Below are positions 26,824-36,280 of a stretch of DNA of 64,000 bases, piece by piece; the stretch's first letter is position 1; every line of letters begins with the position of its first letter. Made by a program: the position numbers and the translations under genes. Location: the NCBI GenBank assembly GCA_045596625.1, contig JAZOCU010000054.1, positions 400,433-464,432 of the forward strand, given 5' to 3'. Under the pieces are notes generated by a model that was not told the DNA's origin, did not search any database, and was given only the letters and a program-made list of their open reading frames with translations. Source of the stretch: Firm-04 sp045596625 (GTDB taxonomy: Bacteria > Bacillota > Clostridia > Oscillospirales > Ruminococcaceae).

Positions 26824-27417
26824 ATGGGAAAAGTATTTTGGAATGGCGGTGCGCTGCTTGGCCCTGTACCGCCCGTATTGGTCACCTGTGGTACTGTGGA
26901 GCATCCGAATGCCATTACAATCGGCTGGACCGGAATCACTTCAACGCATCCGCCGATGACATATATTTCTGTGCGGCCCAGTCGGTATTCCTATGAGCTG
27001 ATTGAAAAAAGCGGCGAGTTTGTGATCAATCTGACCACTACCGCCATGTGTCGGCAGGTGGATTTCTGCGGAGTCAAAAGCGGCAGAGATCTGGATAAGC
27101 TCTCGGCCTGTGGATTTCATGCAGCACCGGCAAAGGGTGTCGCTGCACCGCTTATAGAGGAATCCCCTTTGAGCCTCGCTTGTGTGGTGAAACAAAAAAT
27201 ACCGCTCGGCTCACATGATATGTTCCTTGCGGAAATCGTGAGCGTTGCGGTAGAGGAAAAGTATATTGACAGCAAGGGGAAGCTGAATTTACAGCAATGC
27301 GGCCTTGCTGCATATGCACATGGAGAATACTTTGCTTTGGGACGAAAGATCGGCAGTTTTGGATATTCGGTAAAGAAGCATAAATCCAAGCCAAAGCAGA
27401 AAAAGTCTCAGCCTTGA
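26824..27417 (+). CDS. Flavin reductase-like FMN-binding protein (flavoredoxin family)
   Basis: A 197-residue protein of the split-barrel flavin reductase family. Typical features are PPVLVTCGTVEHPNAITIGW near the N-terminus, STHPPMTYISVRPSRYSYEL, GEFVINLTTTAMCRQVDFCG and SKGKLNLQQCGLAAYAHGEY. Such proteins bind FMN and shuttle electrons to other enzymes; the partner is unknown. A short lysine-rich tail ends the chain. Its last ten bases overlap the convergent rsmA stop region, leaving no room for a terminator between them. Confidence 0.88.
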   Translation: MGKVFWNGGALLGPVPPVLVTCGTVEHPNAITIGWTGITSTHPPMTYISVRPSRYSYELIEKSGEFVINLTTTAMCRQVDFCGVKSGRDLDKLSACGFHAAPAKGVAAPLIEESPLSLACVVKQKIPLGSHDMFLAEIVSVAVEEKYIDSKGKLNLQQCGLAAYAHGEYFALGRKIGSFGYSVKKHKSKPKQKKSQP

Positions 27418-28277
27418 GCCAAAAGGTTTGTGATTGTATGGGAAAGTGCCAGCAGTGTTTGCATATCCAGTTGTTCAAAGCGAACGGTTTCTGCAAGACC
27501 GCATTGTGCAAATGCTTCCGAGAGCAGAGCTTTTGTGCAGTTGAGTCCGGCAGAAAGTGCATTCATTGCAGTTTTGCGTCGCTGTGCAAAGCCTGCCTTC
27601 ACCATTTTTAGCAGAGGCTCTACTTCCTCAGCAGCACAAAGCAGTGTTTCATGCGGCGTAATGCGGATCACAGCAGAATCTACATTGGGTGCAGGATAAA
27701 ACGAGTCTCTGGGAACATCCATGAGATATTCGGCTTGCCCCCGAAGCTGTACGGCAACCGTGACTGCACCTGCAGCACGGGAACCTACCTGTGCACAAAG
27801 ACGATCGGCAGCCTCTTTTTGCACCATAACGGTCATGGATACAAAAGGAACTTCCGATTCCAGCAGATACATGAGGATCGGGGAAGTAATATAATAGGGC
27901 AGATTGGCGCAGAATGCTACAGGAAGGTCTCCGAACTGCTCTGCAAACAGTTGTTTCAGATCCAGCTTGAGAATATCGCCCCATATGACATTGGTATTTC
28001 GGAATTCACTCAGCGTTTCTTTTAATACCGGCTGCAAACGGTGATCGATTTCGACAGCGGTGACTTTTTCAGCATATTGAGCCAGCTGTTGTGTCAGCAC
28101 GCCAAAGCCCGGTCCCACCTCCAATGCAGCACAGCCATGATGAGGGATGCCGTATTCTGCGATGGCAGGACATACAGTAGGATCAATGAGAAAATTCTGT
28201 CCCAATCCTTTTGAAAAGGAAAAAGAATGCCGTTTGGCAATGGAACGGATCGTTTGCATATCGGTTAAATTCAGCAT
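27408..28277 (-). CDS. rsmA: 16S rRNA (adenine1518/1519-N6)-dimethyltransferase RsmA
   Basis: A 289-residue SAM enzyme (KsgA) that dimethylates two adenines in the 3' end of 16S rRNA. The family N-terminus KGLGQNFLIDPTVC is present, with motif I ALEVGPGFGVLTQQLAQ, the acidic VTAVEIDHRL strand and motif IV CANLPYYITSPI. The ATG at 28277 follows GGGAG and gives the usual protein start; the open frame continues upstream without a family match. It overlaps the flavin reductase gene by ten bases tail to tail. Confidence 0.95.
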   Translation of the reverse strand: MLNLTDMQTIRSIAKRHSFSFSKGLGQNFLIDPTVCPAIAEYGIPHHGCAALEVGPGFGVLTQQLAQYAEKVTAVEIDHRLQPVLKETLSEFRNTNVIWGDILKLDLKQLFAEQFGDLPVAFCANLPYYITSPILMYLLESEVPFVSMTVMVQKEAADRLCAQVGSRAAGAVTVAVQLRGQAEYLMDVPRDSFYPAPNVDSAVIRITPHETLLCAAEEVEPLLKMVKAGFAQRRKTAMNALSAGLNCTKALLSEAFAQCGLAETVRFEQLDMQTLLALSHTITNLLAQG

Positions 28278-28313
28278 AGGATACTCCCGATTATAAAAGA
28301 ATTGACAAAAACA

Positions 28314-28343
28314 CTTGCAATTTGACACAGCATCTGTTATACT
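28314..28343 (+). promoter_or_regulatory. Promoter of the dCMP deaminase gene
   Basis: TTGCAA (28314-28319), an 18-bp spacer and TATACT (28338-28343). A TTGACA at 28322 is too close to the -10 to be the -35 element. Confidence 0.65.
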
Positions 28344-28403
28344 GTTATCAAAGCGGTGGATCGATATGACTCCCCTGCCCTGAAAAAACGAGGAGGTTGC
28401 GTA

Positions 28404-28898
28404 ATGAAACGCAGAGATAAGATCAATTATTATTTAGATATTGCAGAAGTGGTGCTGGAACGCAGCACTTGTTTGCGCCGCAAATTCGGTGCGATTATTG
28501 TAAAGAATGATGAAATCATTTCCACAGGATATGTTGGTGCACCGCGCGGCAGAAAGAATTGCTGCGATATTGATTATTGTCAACGTGAAAAGCTGGGTGT
28601 ACCAAAGGGTGAGCGTTATGAGCTTTGTCGCAGTGTGCACGCAGAAGCCAATGCGATCATCAGTGCAAGCCGTGCAGATCTGATCGGTTCAACCTTATAT
28701 CTTGCCTGCCATGATGCAAGAACCAATGAACTGGATGGCAATGTAGAGCCGTGTTCTATGTGCAAGCGGCAGATTCTCAATGCCGGTATCGAGATGGTGG
28801 TGATCCGCCAGACCCATGATACATATCGTCATATTTGTGTAGCGGATTGGGTGGATAATGACGAATCGCTTGCAGAAGAGCTGCGCGGCGGCTATTGA
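28404..28898 (+). CDS. Deoxycytidylate (dCMP) deaminase
   Basis: A 164-residue zinc enzyme that makes dUMP for thymidylate synthesis. The zinc site is visible as HAEANAI (about 85-91, histidine and catalytic glutamate) and PCSMCKRQI (two cysteine ligands). A second cysteine-rich insert, NCCDIDYCQREKLGVPKG, is typical of dCMP deaminases and ComEB. The ATG at 28404 follows GAGGAGG. Its promoter is 28314-28343, and it ends at a bidirectional terminator. Confidence 0.93.
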   Translation: MKRRDKINYYLDIAEVVLERSTCLRRKFGAIIVKNDEIISTGYVGAPRGRKNCCDIDYCQREKLGVPKGERYELCRSVHAEANAIISASRADLIGSTLYLACHDARTNELDGNVEPCSMCKRQILNAGIEMVVIRQTHDTYRHICVADWVDNDESLAEELRGGY

Positions 28899-28931
28899 GC
28901 TTTATTTCCCATAACGGATATAACAAACCAG

Positions 28932-28959
28932 AGGCACAGGAACCTTCCTGTGCCTTTTT
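28932..28959. terminator. Terminator between dCMP deaminase and the VanZ-like gene
   Basis: AGGCACAGGA pairs with TCCTGTGCCT, followed by TTTTTG on the plus strand. It lies between convergent genes and can also end the minus-strand operon that starts at 38341. Confidence 0.85.
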
Positions 28960-28962
28960 GTG

Positions 28963-29475
28963 TTATGTGGTTTTGCGATTGCGGTAACTGCGCTGTATTC
29001 GCAGTACAATGCGATGCAGCAGCGTGATGCATGCAATACCCGTTGCTGCGCCGACAAAATCAATACAGATATCACGCAGTTCACAGCTTCTGCCATCAGA
29101 AAACATCTGATGGATCTCATCGCTGACAGCGTACAGTAAGCATAGCAAAATAGGCAGCAGGATCCGCCATTTTGGACAATCCTCAGATCGCCAATGCCCG
29201 AAGCGCAAAGTGGATGTCCAGAGAATGCCTAATACTGCATAGATGGAAAAGTGTGCAAATTTGCGAAAAATCGTATGGAACGCATCCAGCTTCTCAGCCT
29301 GTGCATGAGGCGAAAGACTGTTCCAATCCGGAGTGAACAGCGCAAGAATAGATTGCAGCATTCCTCCGCTGAGATTACCGGAAACAGAAGCGCTTTGCGC
29401 TGACAGACGGAAGATCAGCACCATCCAGAAGATCGTTGCGCTCCACAGGAAAAGCTTTTTCAGCTTTTCTCCCAA
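28963..29475 (-). CDS. VanZ-like membrane protein
   Basis: A 170-residue integral membrane protein with about four helices. The VanZ pattern is clear: WMVLIFRLSAQSASVSGNLS, FRKFAHFSIYAVLGILW (about 70-86) and DEIHQMFSDGRSCELRDICID (about 119-139). VanZ gives teicoplanin resistance in enterococci, but single VanZ-like genes are common in Clostridia and their role is unknown; nothing here suggests a vancomycin cluster. Its start overlaps the previous coiled-coil gene by 16 bases. It is the last gene of the long minus-strand operon. Confidence 0.88.
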   Translation of the reverse strand: MGEKLKKLFLWSATIFWMVLIFRLSAQSASVSGNLSGGMLQSILALFTPDWNSLSPHAQAEKLDAFHTIFRKFAHFSIYAVLGILWTSTLRFGHWRSEDCPKWRILLPILLCLLYAVSDEIHQMFSDGRSCELRDICIDFVGAATGIACITLLHRIVLRIQRSYRNRKTT

Positions 29476-29906
29476 GTTTCACGCTCTTTTCTGATCTGAA
29501 CAAGTGCAGCATTGATCTGTGCCTCTGTATTGCTCAGAGATTGCAGCACATAGGCAGCGGTTGCCTGCTTGGTTTCATCGCACTTGGTTTTGGTTTTTGC
29601 CAGCAGCTCATGTGCTTTGCGCTTGGTTTCAGCCAGAATCGCACTTTCAGAGACAATTGCCTTTGCACGTTCTTCCGCAGTTCGTACGACTTCCTCGGCT
29701 TTTTGCTGTGCTTCATTCATGAGACGGTCACGATCGTAATCAATGAGCTTTGCCCTTTTGATTTCCTGGGGAAGATTGAGGCGGATATCGTTAATCAGCT
29801 CACGCAAACGATCGCCATCAATGACGACCTTATGAGCTGCCAGAGGAAATGCTCGGGATTTTTCAAGCATTTCGTCCATTTCATCCAAGATTTCATCTAC
29901 GTTCAT
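29460..29906 (-). CDS. Coiled-coil protein of unknown function (ATPase-stalk-like)
   Basis: A 148-residue soluble protein. Residues 1-50 are acidic and helical (NVDEILDEMDEMLEKSRAFP). Residues about 60-145 form one long charged coiled coil rich in alanine, glutamate and lysine (NEAQQKAEEVVRTAEERAKA), resembling V-type ATPase subunit H/E or DivIVA-type stalks. I cannot assign a function. Small proteins of this kind next to coaD appear, from memory, in other Ruminococcaceae. It lies between coaD and the VanZ-like gene with close spacing. Confidence 0.8.
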   Translation of the reverse strand: MNVDEILDEMDEMLEKSRAFPLAAHKVVIDGDRLRELINDIRLNLPQEIKRAKLIDYDRDRLMNEAQQKAEEVVRTAEERAKAIVSESAILAETKRKAHELLAKTKTKCDETKQATAAYVLQSLSNTEAQINAALVQIRKERETWEKS

Positions 29907-29942
29907 GGTCTTACATCCTTTCTGATGGTTTGTTTTTGGGGA

Positions 29943-30452
29943 TTATTGTGTATGCTGCTGTCCAAGACGCTCTTGAATCAGCGGCAGGATTTCCGGTGAA
30001 ACGAAGCTGGAGATATCTCCACCCAGGCTTGCGATCTGTTTGACAACGCTGGAGCTGAGATACATATTTTCTGCGGCGGTTGTCAAAAAGACGGTTTCCG
30101 CAGCAGGATATAGCTTTTTGTTGGCAAGTGCCATCTGGAATTCGTATTCAAAGTCACTGACTGCGCGCAGACCCTTGACGATTGCAATGGCACCGACACG
30201 ACGAACATAATTGGCAAGCAGCTCACCATCGAGTATATCAATGATGACATTCTGATATTGTGAAGTCACTGCTTCGATCATCAGCAGACGTTCCTTGAGT
30301 GTGAAGGAAGGATTTTTGGCAAGGTTGGTTGAAACCAATACAATGACCTTGTCAAAGAGCTTGCTTGCACGGCCGATGATATCCAGATGTCCCAATGTAA
30401 CGGGGTCAAAGCTGCCGGGACAAACTGCGACACGGCGCACAGAATCGGACAT
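29943..30452 (-). CDS. coaD: Phosphopantetheine adenylyltransferase
   Basis: A 169-residue nucleotidyltransferase for the fourth step of coenzyme A synthesis. The nucleotide-binding site is CPGSFDPVTLGHLDII (about 11-26, the T/HxGH motif). KGLRAVSDFEYEFQMALANK and SSSVVKQIASLGGD also match the family. The length is normal. It is placed 26 bases after rsmD, an order conserved across many Firmicutes. Confidence 0.96.
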   Translation of the reverse strand: MSDSVRRVAVCPGSFDPVTLGHLDIIGRASKLFDKVIVLVSTNLAKNPSFTLKERLLMIEAVTSQYQNVIIDILDGELLANYVRRVGAIAIVKGLRAVSDFEYEFQMALANKKLYPAAETVFLTTAAENMYLSSSVVKQIASLGGDISSFVSPEILPLIQERLGQQHTQ

Positions 30453-30478
30453 TGCAGTCTCCTTTCAGCATAGTTTCC

Positions 30479-31045
30479 TCAAACGGATTCCGAGACGGCT
30501 TCGGTTGATTCCTCGCCGCAATAGATAGTTACAGATATTTTACCATACTTTTTCTGCTTTTTCAAGTCAAAATTTGCGATTTTTGCAGGCAATTTCAATT
30601 CCGGTTCGTGTTCGCAGACAAGAATGCCGTTTTTTTGCATATGCGGGATCAGCATTGGCAGAATTTCGGGCAGGATATTTTTGCCGTAAGGCGGATCAAG
30701 AAATGCGATGTCGAAGGTTTCGCGGCAGCGCATTAGGAATACCTGTGCATCGGTGCAAAGAAGCTGGGCACGATCTGTGAAGCCGCAGGCAGTGATATTC
30801 TGCTGTATGACCTGGAATGCTTTTCGGTTGGCTTCTACCAAAGTAGCGTGGGCTGCACCTCGGCTGAGTGCTTCGATGGCAAGCTGGCCGCTGCCGGCAA
30901 ACAGATCCAGCACTCGTGCGCAGGGCAGATCGAATTGTATTGCAGAGCAGATCGCTTCCTTGACAAGATCGGTGGTCGGGCGAGTGTCCAGACCATCCGG
31001 TGCCAGAAGTTTTCTGCCTCGTGCAGAACCGGTAATGACACGCAT
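30479..31045 (-). CDS. rsmD: 16S rRNA (guanine966-N2)-methyltransferase RsmD
   Basis: A 188-residue methyltransferase. It begins MRVITGSARGRKLLAPDG, the family N-terminus, then RPTTDLVKEAICSAI, motif I VLDLFAGSGQLAIEALSRGA, and motif IV AFLDPPYGK. The frame is open upstream, but 31045 is chosen from the family start and an AAAGGAA-like site before it. It is joined to coaD downstream and follows the GH25 gene by 25 bases, so it seems to be cotranscribed with sugar hydrolases. Confidence 0.94.
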   Translation of the reverse strand: MRVITGSARGRKLLAPDGLDTRPTTDLVKEAICSAIQFDLPCARVLDLFAGSGQLAIEALSRGAAHATLVEANRKAFQVIQQNITACGFTDRAQLLCTDAQVFLMRCRETFDIAFLDPPYGKNILPEILPMLIPHMQKNGILVCEHEPELKLPAKIANFDLKKQKKYGKISVTIYCGEESTEAVSESV

Positions 31046-31070
31046 AACGTATCTTCCTTTCTGATATGAG

Positions 31071-31820
31071 TTATGATTGAATCCCGAATGCGGCAGTAAA
31101 TTCTTCCATTGTGCCGCAATATGCATTCAGATCAATGAAGGCCTCATCTCCCTCATAGCCATCCAGCAAGCCTCTGGGATTATACTGCCAGAAGCACCAT
31201 TTCGGTTCATAGGAAGAAGAAGGCGGTGTAAAGATACTGCGGATCCAGAGGATATACTCAAGATCGGTATCTTTCAGATAGGTTTCCCAGCATTGATGGG
31301 TGGTATAAATGATTGGTGTTTTGCCGTAATGCTCAGACAGCGCCGACAGCATATAGCGCAGATTCTCTCGCACGGTTTCTGCATCGGGGAGATTATCGGA
31401 GCGATAAAACTCCAGATCAATGACCGGCGGCATTGCATCGGCTTCGTTCGGAACAGTACGGATGAAGTTTTCTGTTTGGGTATCTGCACCGCTGTCGAAA
31501 CTGAAGAAGTGATAAGCGCCGGTATACAACCCTGCTGCGCGAGCATTTTCCCAATTTTCGTCAAAGCAGTCATCCACAAGACTCGAACCTTCTGTTGCTT
31601 TAATGAAAGCGAAGGTCATATCCTGCGAAGCGATGGTTTCCCAATGGATCGTGCCCTGATAGTGTGAGACATCCACACCTCTTATCGGATAGCGGTGTTT
31701 TGAGGGCATATTAAACCAAAGCCTGCCGGAAAGTATCAGCAGCACCAGAATCATACACACAAGAAACAAGCCGCACCATGCCAATATGGTACGCTTCACC
31801 TTTTGCGTCATTTGTTTCAT
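31071..31820 (-). CDS. GH25 muramidase (lysozyme), membrane anchored
   Basis: A 249-residue protein. One membrane helix (about residues 12-31) is followed directly by a GH25 barrel: RGVDVSHYQGTIHW with Asp50, TFAFIKATEGSSLVDDCFDE, GAYHFFSF and PVIDLEFYRSD, which carries the paired acidic residues. GH25 enzymes cut the MurNAc-GlcNAc bond of peptidoglycan. The anchor suggests wall remodelling at the cell's own surface instead of secretion. Its ATG overlaps the GH74 stop by four bases. Confidence 0.9.
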   Translation of the reverse strand: MKQMTQKVKRTILAWCGLFLVCMILVLLILSGRLWFNMPSKHRYPIRGVDVSHYQGTIHWETIASQDMTFAFIKATEGSSLVDDCFDENWENARAAGLYTGAYHFFSFDSGADTQTENFIRTVPNEADAMPPVIDLEFYRSDNLPDAETVRENLRYMLSALSEHYGKTPIIYTTHQCWETYLKDTDLEYILWIRSIFTPPSSSYEPKWCFWQYNPRGLLDGYEGDEAFIDLNAYCGTMEEFTAAFGIQS

Positions 31821-33997
31821 GAAACGAGATCTCCCATAATAATGCCGCGGCCGTTGGTAGCAAAATAGACTCTGCCATAAACAGAGGCATCGCCGGTAAT
31901 GGAAGGTGTCAGATTACCGAAGCATTCAGTTTCCGAGGTCATCTTTTTCCATGATTTTCCATGGTTTTCCGTCATATAGATGCCGCCGCCCTGTTCATCG
32001 ATATCACCCATCACATAGAGCACCATAGGATCACCGTCTTTTTTCGGAGCACCCACACCGATGGCATTGACCGAAGCTTCTTTCAGATAGGTTATGGTAG
32101 CACCGTAATCCGTGGAATAACCGAGACTTGTGCCCGAACGGATCCAGACAAAGCCTTCTGCTTCGGCAGAGGGCACGATCTCGGAATTTTCCGATACCGT
32201 AGCACCGGTTGCGATAAAGTTTGCGCCTCCGTCTTTGGAGATATACAATACGCCGCCGGACTCACCATAGAAAATATTTGGATTCAGTTTATCTGCATAA
32301 ACCGCAGCACCCATGCCGAGTCCCTGACTGATGTACCATGTGCTGCCGAAATCCTTAGTAAAATATACTCCGGAGCTGATACTGCCGGGAATCCAGATCA
32401 CAGTGCTGCCATCCGCAGAAACAGCCGTCACACCGGCAGTTTTTGCTTCCGGCAGAGCAGCAAAGGCGTTCCATGTGGTACCGCCGTCTGTGGTATAGCG
32501 CAGCGGCTCACGCTTGTCATCATTGGTATAGACTGCTACATTGCCGTTATTCCATGCAACTGCCAGATCCGATGATTTGCCGATCTTCATAAAGTGATTA
32601 TCATCCGGACGTACATTGACATCCAGATGCGAAAAGCCTGTCAGGTCGCCCATGATGGAATACAATTGCGGAGAGCCGTCTTTTTTGGGTGTGGAAACTA
32701 CTTTGAAAATCGCTGTTTCTTCCAGACCATATGCATCAAAAGCGACGGTAACCGGAGTCTCGCTTCCCAGATCCGAGAGGTTTTTCGTGGAATAGAGTGT
32801 TGCACCGGTTCCCCAGCTGACCACATTGCTGTCAAAGGGATCGATTTCCACATCTGCCATCCACCAGCCGGTTTGTGCCGATTCCCGCCCCCAGTTGAGC
32901 CACTGTGCATCTGAAACATCCATGACATAGTAATCGGTGGTATTATCAAAGAATGGTGTCCATGTATTACCCCCATCGGTGGAACGGTAAAGGTTTTCTC
33001 CCTTTGCCGACCAGAAGCCCAGTGTTCCGCACACGATGGTATCGGGGTCAGAGCCATCGACAGAGATACCGGAGAATCCACCGTAGCGATTATCACTGCA
33101 TTGGGGAGTAATATCCTCAAAAGCACCGCTTTTCACATGGTAACGGCAGACCATTCCTTCCAGTGTAGCTGCATTGGGACCGCAGCTGTCACTGTAACAG
33201 AGATACAGGTATCCGTTTTCGGAAAACTCTGCCTGCAACGGATAAAAGCCTGCATTATTGGCGGGAAGGGCTTCCCAGGAGCTTCCCTGATCGGAGGAAC
33301 GATAGATACATTCGCCGTTTTTCATGGCAACACCGACATACACATCACCGCTTGCAGGTTCAAACTCGACCCACATAATACCGATCTGGTTTTTTTCCTG
33401 AAAATAGTCGCCGCTGACGGGAAATCCGTTGACTTGTTCCCAGTTTTTACCGTAATCATTGCTCATATAAAGACCGGCTGTACGAGAGCCGTAGAAGATC
33501 TGATGATTATTGTTTGGGTTGACCATCAGACGTTCGCCTACACCGCGTCCCGATTGATTTCCGCCCATAGGAAAGGGCATATCCACCTGTGTCCATGTTT
33601 CGCCGTAGTCCTCTGAGGTGAGGATCGCACCATTTTCATTGGAATAGGTACCGCAGGCAACATAAACCCGGTTGGGCTCCACAGGATCAGTGGCAATACT
33701 TTCAATGCCGATGAGATTCCAGTCTTTTCCGTTCACACCGCCAAAATGATCGGTGATGGGAACCCATTGTGCATCCTTGCTGCTTTGGCGATAGGCACCG
33801 CCGATATCGGTTCTGGCATAGCGCAGGCCCTTTTCGGTGGGATTATATACAATACCGGTAATATAACCGCCGCCGCCGATGGCAACATTGCCCCAAGTGC
33901 ATTCTGCCTGTTTGATGCCGCCGCAAGCAGTGGCGGAAACCAGCATAGAGGTAGCCAGCGTGCTGACAGCCAGTTTTTTTACGGATCTTTTTTTCAT
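31817..33997 (-). CDS. GH74 family xyloglucanase, probable lipoprotein
   Basis: A 726-residue secreted enzyme. The signal peptide ends ATSMLVSATAC, so Cys27 could be lipidated. The mature chain has the two seven-bladed propellers of GH74, seen as repeated Asp-box-like turns such as SEDYGETWTQ, SNDYGKNWEQ, SSDQGSSWEAL, STDGGNTWTP, TTDGGTTWNA and TKDFGSTWYI. The N-terminal VAIGGGGYITGIVYNPTEKG, then RTDIGGAYR, are standard GH74 motifs. GH74 enzymes cut the xyloglucan backbone of plant walls. No dockerin or carbohydrate-binding module is present, so it should act alone at the cell surface. It lies between the GH36 and GH25 genes. Confidence 0.92.
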   Translation of the reverse strand: MKKRSVKKLAVSTLATSMLVSATACGGIKQAECTWGNVAIGGGGYITGIVYNPTEKGLRYARTDIGGAYRQSSKDAQWVPITDHFGGVNGKDWNLIGIESIATDPVEPNRVYVACGTYSNENGAILTSEDYGETWTQVDMPFPMGGNQSGRGVGERLMVNPNNNHQIFYGSRTAGLYMSNDYGKNWEQVNGFPVSGDYFQEKNQIGIMWVEFEPASGDVYVGVAMKNGECIYRSSDQGSSWEALPANNAGFYPLQAEFSENGYLYLCYSDSCGPNAATLEGMVCRYHVKSGAFEDITPQCSDNRYGGFSGISVDGSDPDTIVCGTLGFWSAKGENLYRSTDGGNTWTPFFDNTTDYYVMDVSDAQWLNWGRESAQTGWWMADVEIDPFDSNVVSWGTGATLYSTKNLSDLGSETPVTVAFDAYGLEETAIFKVVSTPKKDGSPQLYSIMGDLTGFSHLDVNVRPDDNHFMKIGKSSDLAVAWNNGNVAVYTNDDKREPLRYTTDGGTTWNAFAALPEAKTAGVTAVSADGSTVIWIPGSISSGVYFTKDFGSTWYISQGLGMGAAVYADKLNPNIFYGESGGVLYISKDGGANFIATGATVSENSEIVPSAEAEGFVWIRSGTSLGYSTDYGATITYLKEASVNAIGVGAPKKDGDPMVLYVMGDIDEQGGGIYMTENHGKSWKKMTSETECFGNLTPSITGDASVYGRVYFATNGRGIIMGDLVS

Positions 33998-34021
33998 TTG
34001 GTATTCCTCTTTCGGTTTTGA

Positions 34022-36238
34022 TTATTTCTTTGTAAGGGCAAGCTGAATGCTTTTCATATCGCCCCAGAGATTGGGAATGCGGATGCCGCACTGCATCAGA
34101 ACCGCACCAAGCTGCTCCTGCTGCTGATCGTTGAGCGTATATATATATACCGCATCCGGATCCAGACCGGCAAGGGGGATTCTGCGCGAACGCATATTGG
34201 CTTCTGCCGTGATCTGGACATAGGTAAACAGTGCTTCGGTCTGATCTTCGGAAACATAGATCCATGCATCCCAGCCCTTGTGCATTTGAGCTGCACACTC
34301 GGAGCATACAAAAGGATTGCCCAGACGATATTGCAAACCATTGCGCACCAGATGACCGTAACGATGATATTGCTCGATCTGATGCCGGATCAGGACTTTT
34401 TCTTCGTCGGAAAGCTGTGTTACATCCAGCTCATAGCCGAAGGTGCCGTTCATGGCGACATTGCCTCGGGTTTCAAAAGGCGTGTTGCGTCCTGTGGCAT
34501 GATTGGGACATACACTGACATGTGCGCCCATTGCCGATGGCGGCATAAACAGCGAAGCGCCGTATTGGATCCGCAGACGCTCTCTGGCATCGGTATTATC
34601 CGAGCTCCAGATCTGCGGACTGTAATAGAGCATACCTGCATCAAAGCGGGCACCGCCGCCGGAGCAATTTTCCAGCAGCAGCTCAGGATAGGTTGTTGTC
34701 AATCGCTCCATCAGCTCATACACGCCCAGCATATAGCGATGCCAAAGCTCCTTTTGACGGCAAGCAGGCAGCGCTGCAGAGCCAAGCTCTGTGAGCTGAC
34801 GGTTCATATCCCATTTGATATAGGAGATCGGAACGGTATCCAGAATGGCTTTGATCTGTGTCCAGATGGCATCTCTTACTTCTTCTCTGCTGAAATCCAG
34901 TACATATTGTTCTCTGCAGAGTGTCAAAGGTCTGTTTGGGATCTGAATTGCCCAATCGGGATGCGCACGGAACAGATCACTGTCAGGAGAGACCATTTCC
35001 GGTTCCAGCCACAATCCGAATTTCATACCCAATCCCGTAACGGCATCGGTCAGCGGCTTTAAGCCGCCCGGCAGTTTGTTTTCGTCGGGTATCCAGTCTC
35101 CCAGACTGGAATTGTCGCTGTCTCGATGACCAAACCAGCCATCATCCAAAACAAACAGCTCGATCCCCAGAGCCGCTGCCTCAGCAGCAAGCTGTTTCAG
35201 CTTCTCCAGATCAAAATGGAAATACGTGGCTTCCCAGTTGTTGATAAGTACAGGGCGAGCCTTATCTTTCCATTCACTGCGGATCAGGTGGCGATGGAAC
35301 AGTTTGTGGAAACATCGGGACATACCGCCTAAGCCTTCGGCACTGTATACCATAACGGCTTCGGGCGCCTGAAACATCTCTCCGGGTTGTAATACCCAAG
35401 CAAAATCTTCGGGATTGATGCCGATTTGTGCACGTGTAGAGCAATGCTGTGTCAGCTCTGCTTGGGCAAAGAAATTGCCGGAGTAGATCAGTGTAAAGCC
35501 ATAGGCATCACCGCAGGTTTCGGTGGTTTGCGGAGAAAGCAGTGCGAAAAAGGGGCTGTACTGATGGGAAGATTCTCCGCGCAGACTGTCGATACGCTGT
35601 TTTCCGTGGCGGATAGGCAGACGATCTACCTGCCGTTCTCTTGCCCAAGAGCCATAGAGAGTAAGCATATCGAAGCGGTCCTCATCCAGATCCACAGAGC
35701 AGGAAAGCACGCGAGTCAGTGTGCAGGGTGCAGTGCCCATATTGCAGATCTTTACACTGCGCACAAGAGCATCGGAATCGGAAAAGACGGTATAGCTGAT
35801 TGTTACCTGTAAGCTTGTGGGTTTATCCTCCAGCAAAAGCTCCAGAGTTTCCATGGGTGTGCTGAGTTCCGAAAAGGTATGAGGCAGGCCGTTCAAGACG
35901 GGCTTTCCGTCATAAATACGATGGCAGACATAGGTCAGATCGCAGGCACGATAGCCGTCGATATCCTCAATGCCAAAGGCAGCTTCCCGATAATCTCCCG
36001 TACCGCTGCAAGGATATTCAAAGGGAGTCGTATCAAAAAAGCAGGCGCGGTCACGAGGATTGACAGATGGCGTAAAGGGATTTTCATCCAATCGCAGCAA
36101 CGCTGTCAGATCGGTAACAGGCAGCCGTTTGCCCCAATAGATATGGGCAGGATAGCCGCCATCGACAATGGCAAGTGCATAGGTCATATTGGCGGTATTG
36201 ATCTGAAATTGTCCGGCCGCTTCTAAATAATGGATCAT
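34022..36238 (-). CDS. GH36 alpha-galactosidase
   Basis: A 738-residue enzyme without a signal peptide, so likely cytosolic. An N-terminal beta-sandwich is followed by the catalytic barrel: NNWEATYFHFD, FVLDDGWFGHRDSDN, GLWLEPEMVSPDSDL, the nucleophile Asp (about 477) in YIKWDMNRQL, LLENCSGGGARFD, and the acid/base Asp (about 547) in SSDNTDARERL. It removes alpha-1,6-galactose from raffinose-type sugars or galactomannan oligosaccharides. Its position 42 bases after a GH42 beta-galactosidase gene suggests shared induction by galactosides. Confidence 0.95.
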   Translation of the reverse strand: MIHYLEAAGQFQINTANMTYALAIVDGGYPAHIYWGKRLPVTDLTALLRLDENPFTPSVNPRDRACFFDTTPFEYPCSGTGDYREAAFGIEDIDGYRACDLTYVCHRIYDGKPVLNGLPHTFSELSTPMETLELLLEDKPTSLQVTISYTVFSDSDALVRSVKICNMGTAPCTLTRVLSCSVDLDEDRFDMLTLYGSWARERQVDRLPIRHGKQRIDSLRGESSHQYSPFFALLSPQTTETCGDAYGFTLIYSGNFFAQAELTQHCSTRAQIGINPEDFAWVLQPGEMFQAPEAVMVYSAEGLGGMSRCFHKLFHRHLIRSEWKDKARPVLINNWEATYFHFDLEKLKQLAAEAAALGIELFVLDDGWFGHRDSDNSSLGDWIPDENKLPGGLKPLTDAVTGLGMKFGLWLEPEMVSPDSDLFRAHPDWAIQIPNRPLTLCREQYVLDFSREEVRDAIWTQIKAILDTVPISYIKWDMNRQLTELGSAALPACRQKELWHRYMLGVYELMERLTTTYPELLLENCSGGGARFDAGMLYYSPQIWSSDNTDARERLRIQYGASLFMPPSAMGAHVSVCPNHATGRNTPFETRGNVAMNGTFGYELDVTQLSDEEKVLIRHQIEQYHRYGHLVRNGLQYRLGNPFVCSECAAQMHKGWDAWIYVSEDQTEALFTYVQITAEANMRSRRIPLAGLDPDAVYIYTLNDQQQEQLGAVLMQCGIRIPNLWGDMKSIQLALTKK

Positions 36239-36280
36239 TATGGTAACATCCTTTGATTATATCTTTGGTTTTTGTTGATA

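Noticed and set aside
28963..29475. Glycopeptide resistance from the VanZ-like gene
   Set aside because: No vanA/H/X genes are present, and VanZ-like proteins are widespread with unknown function.
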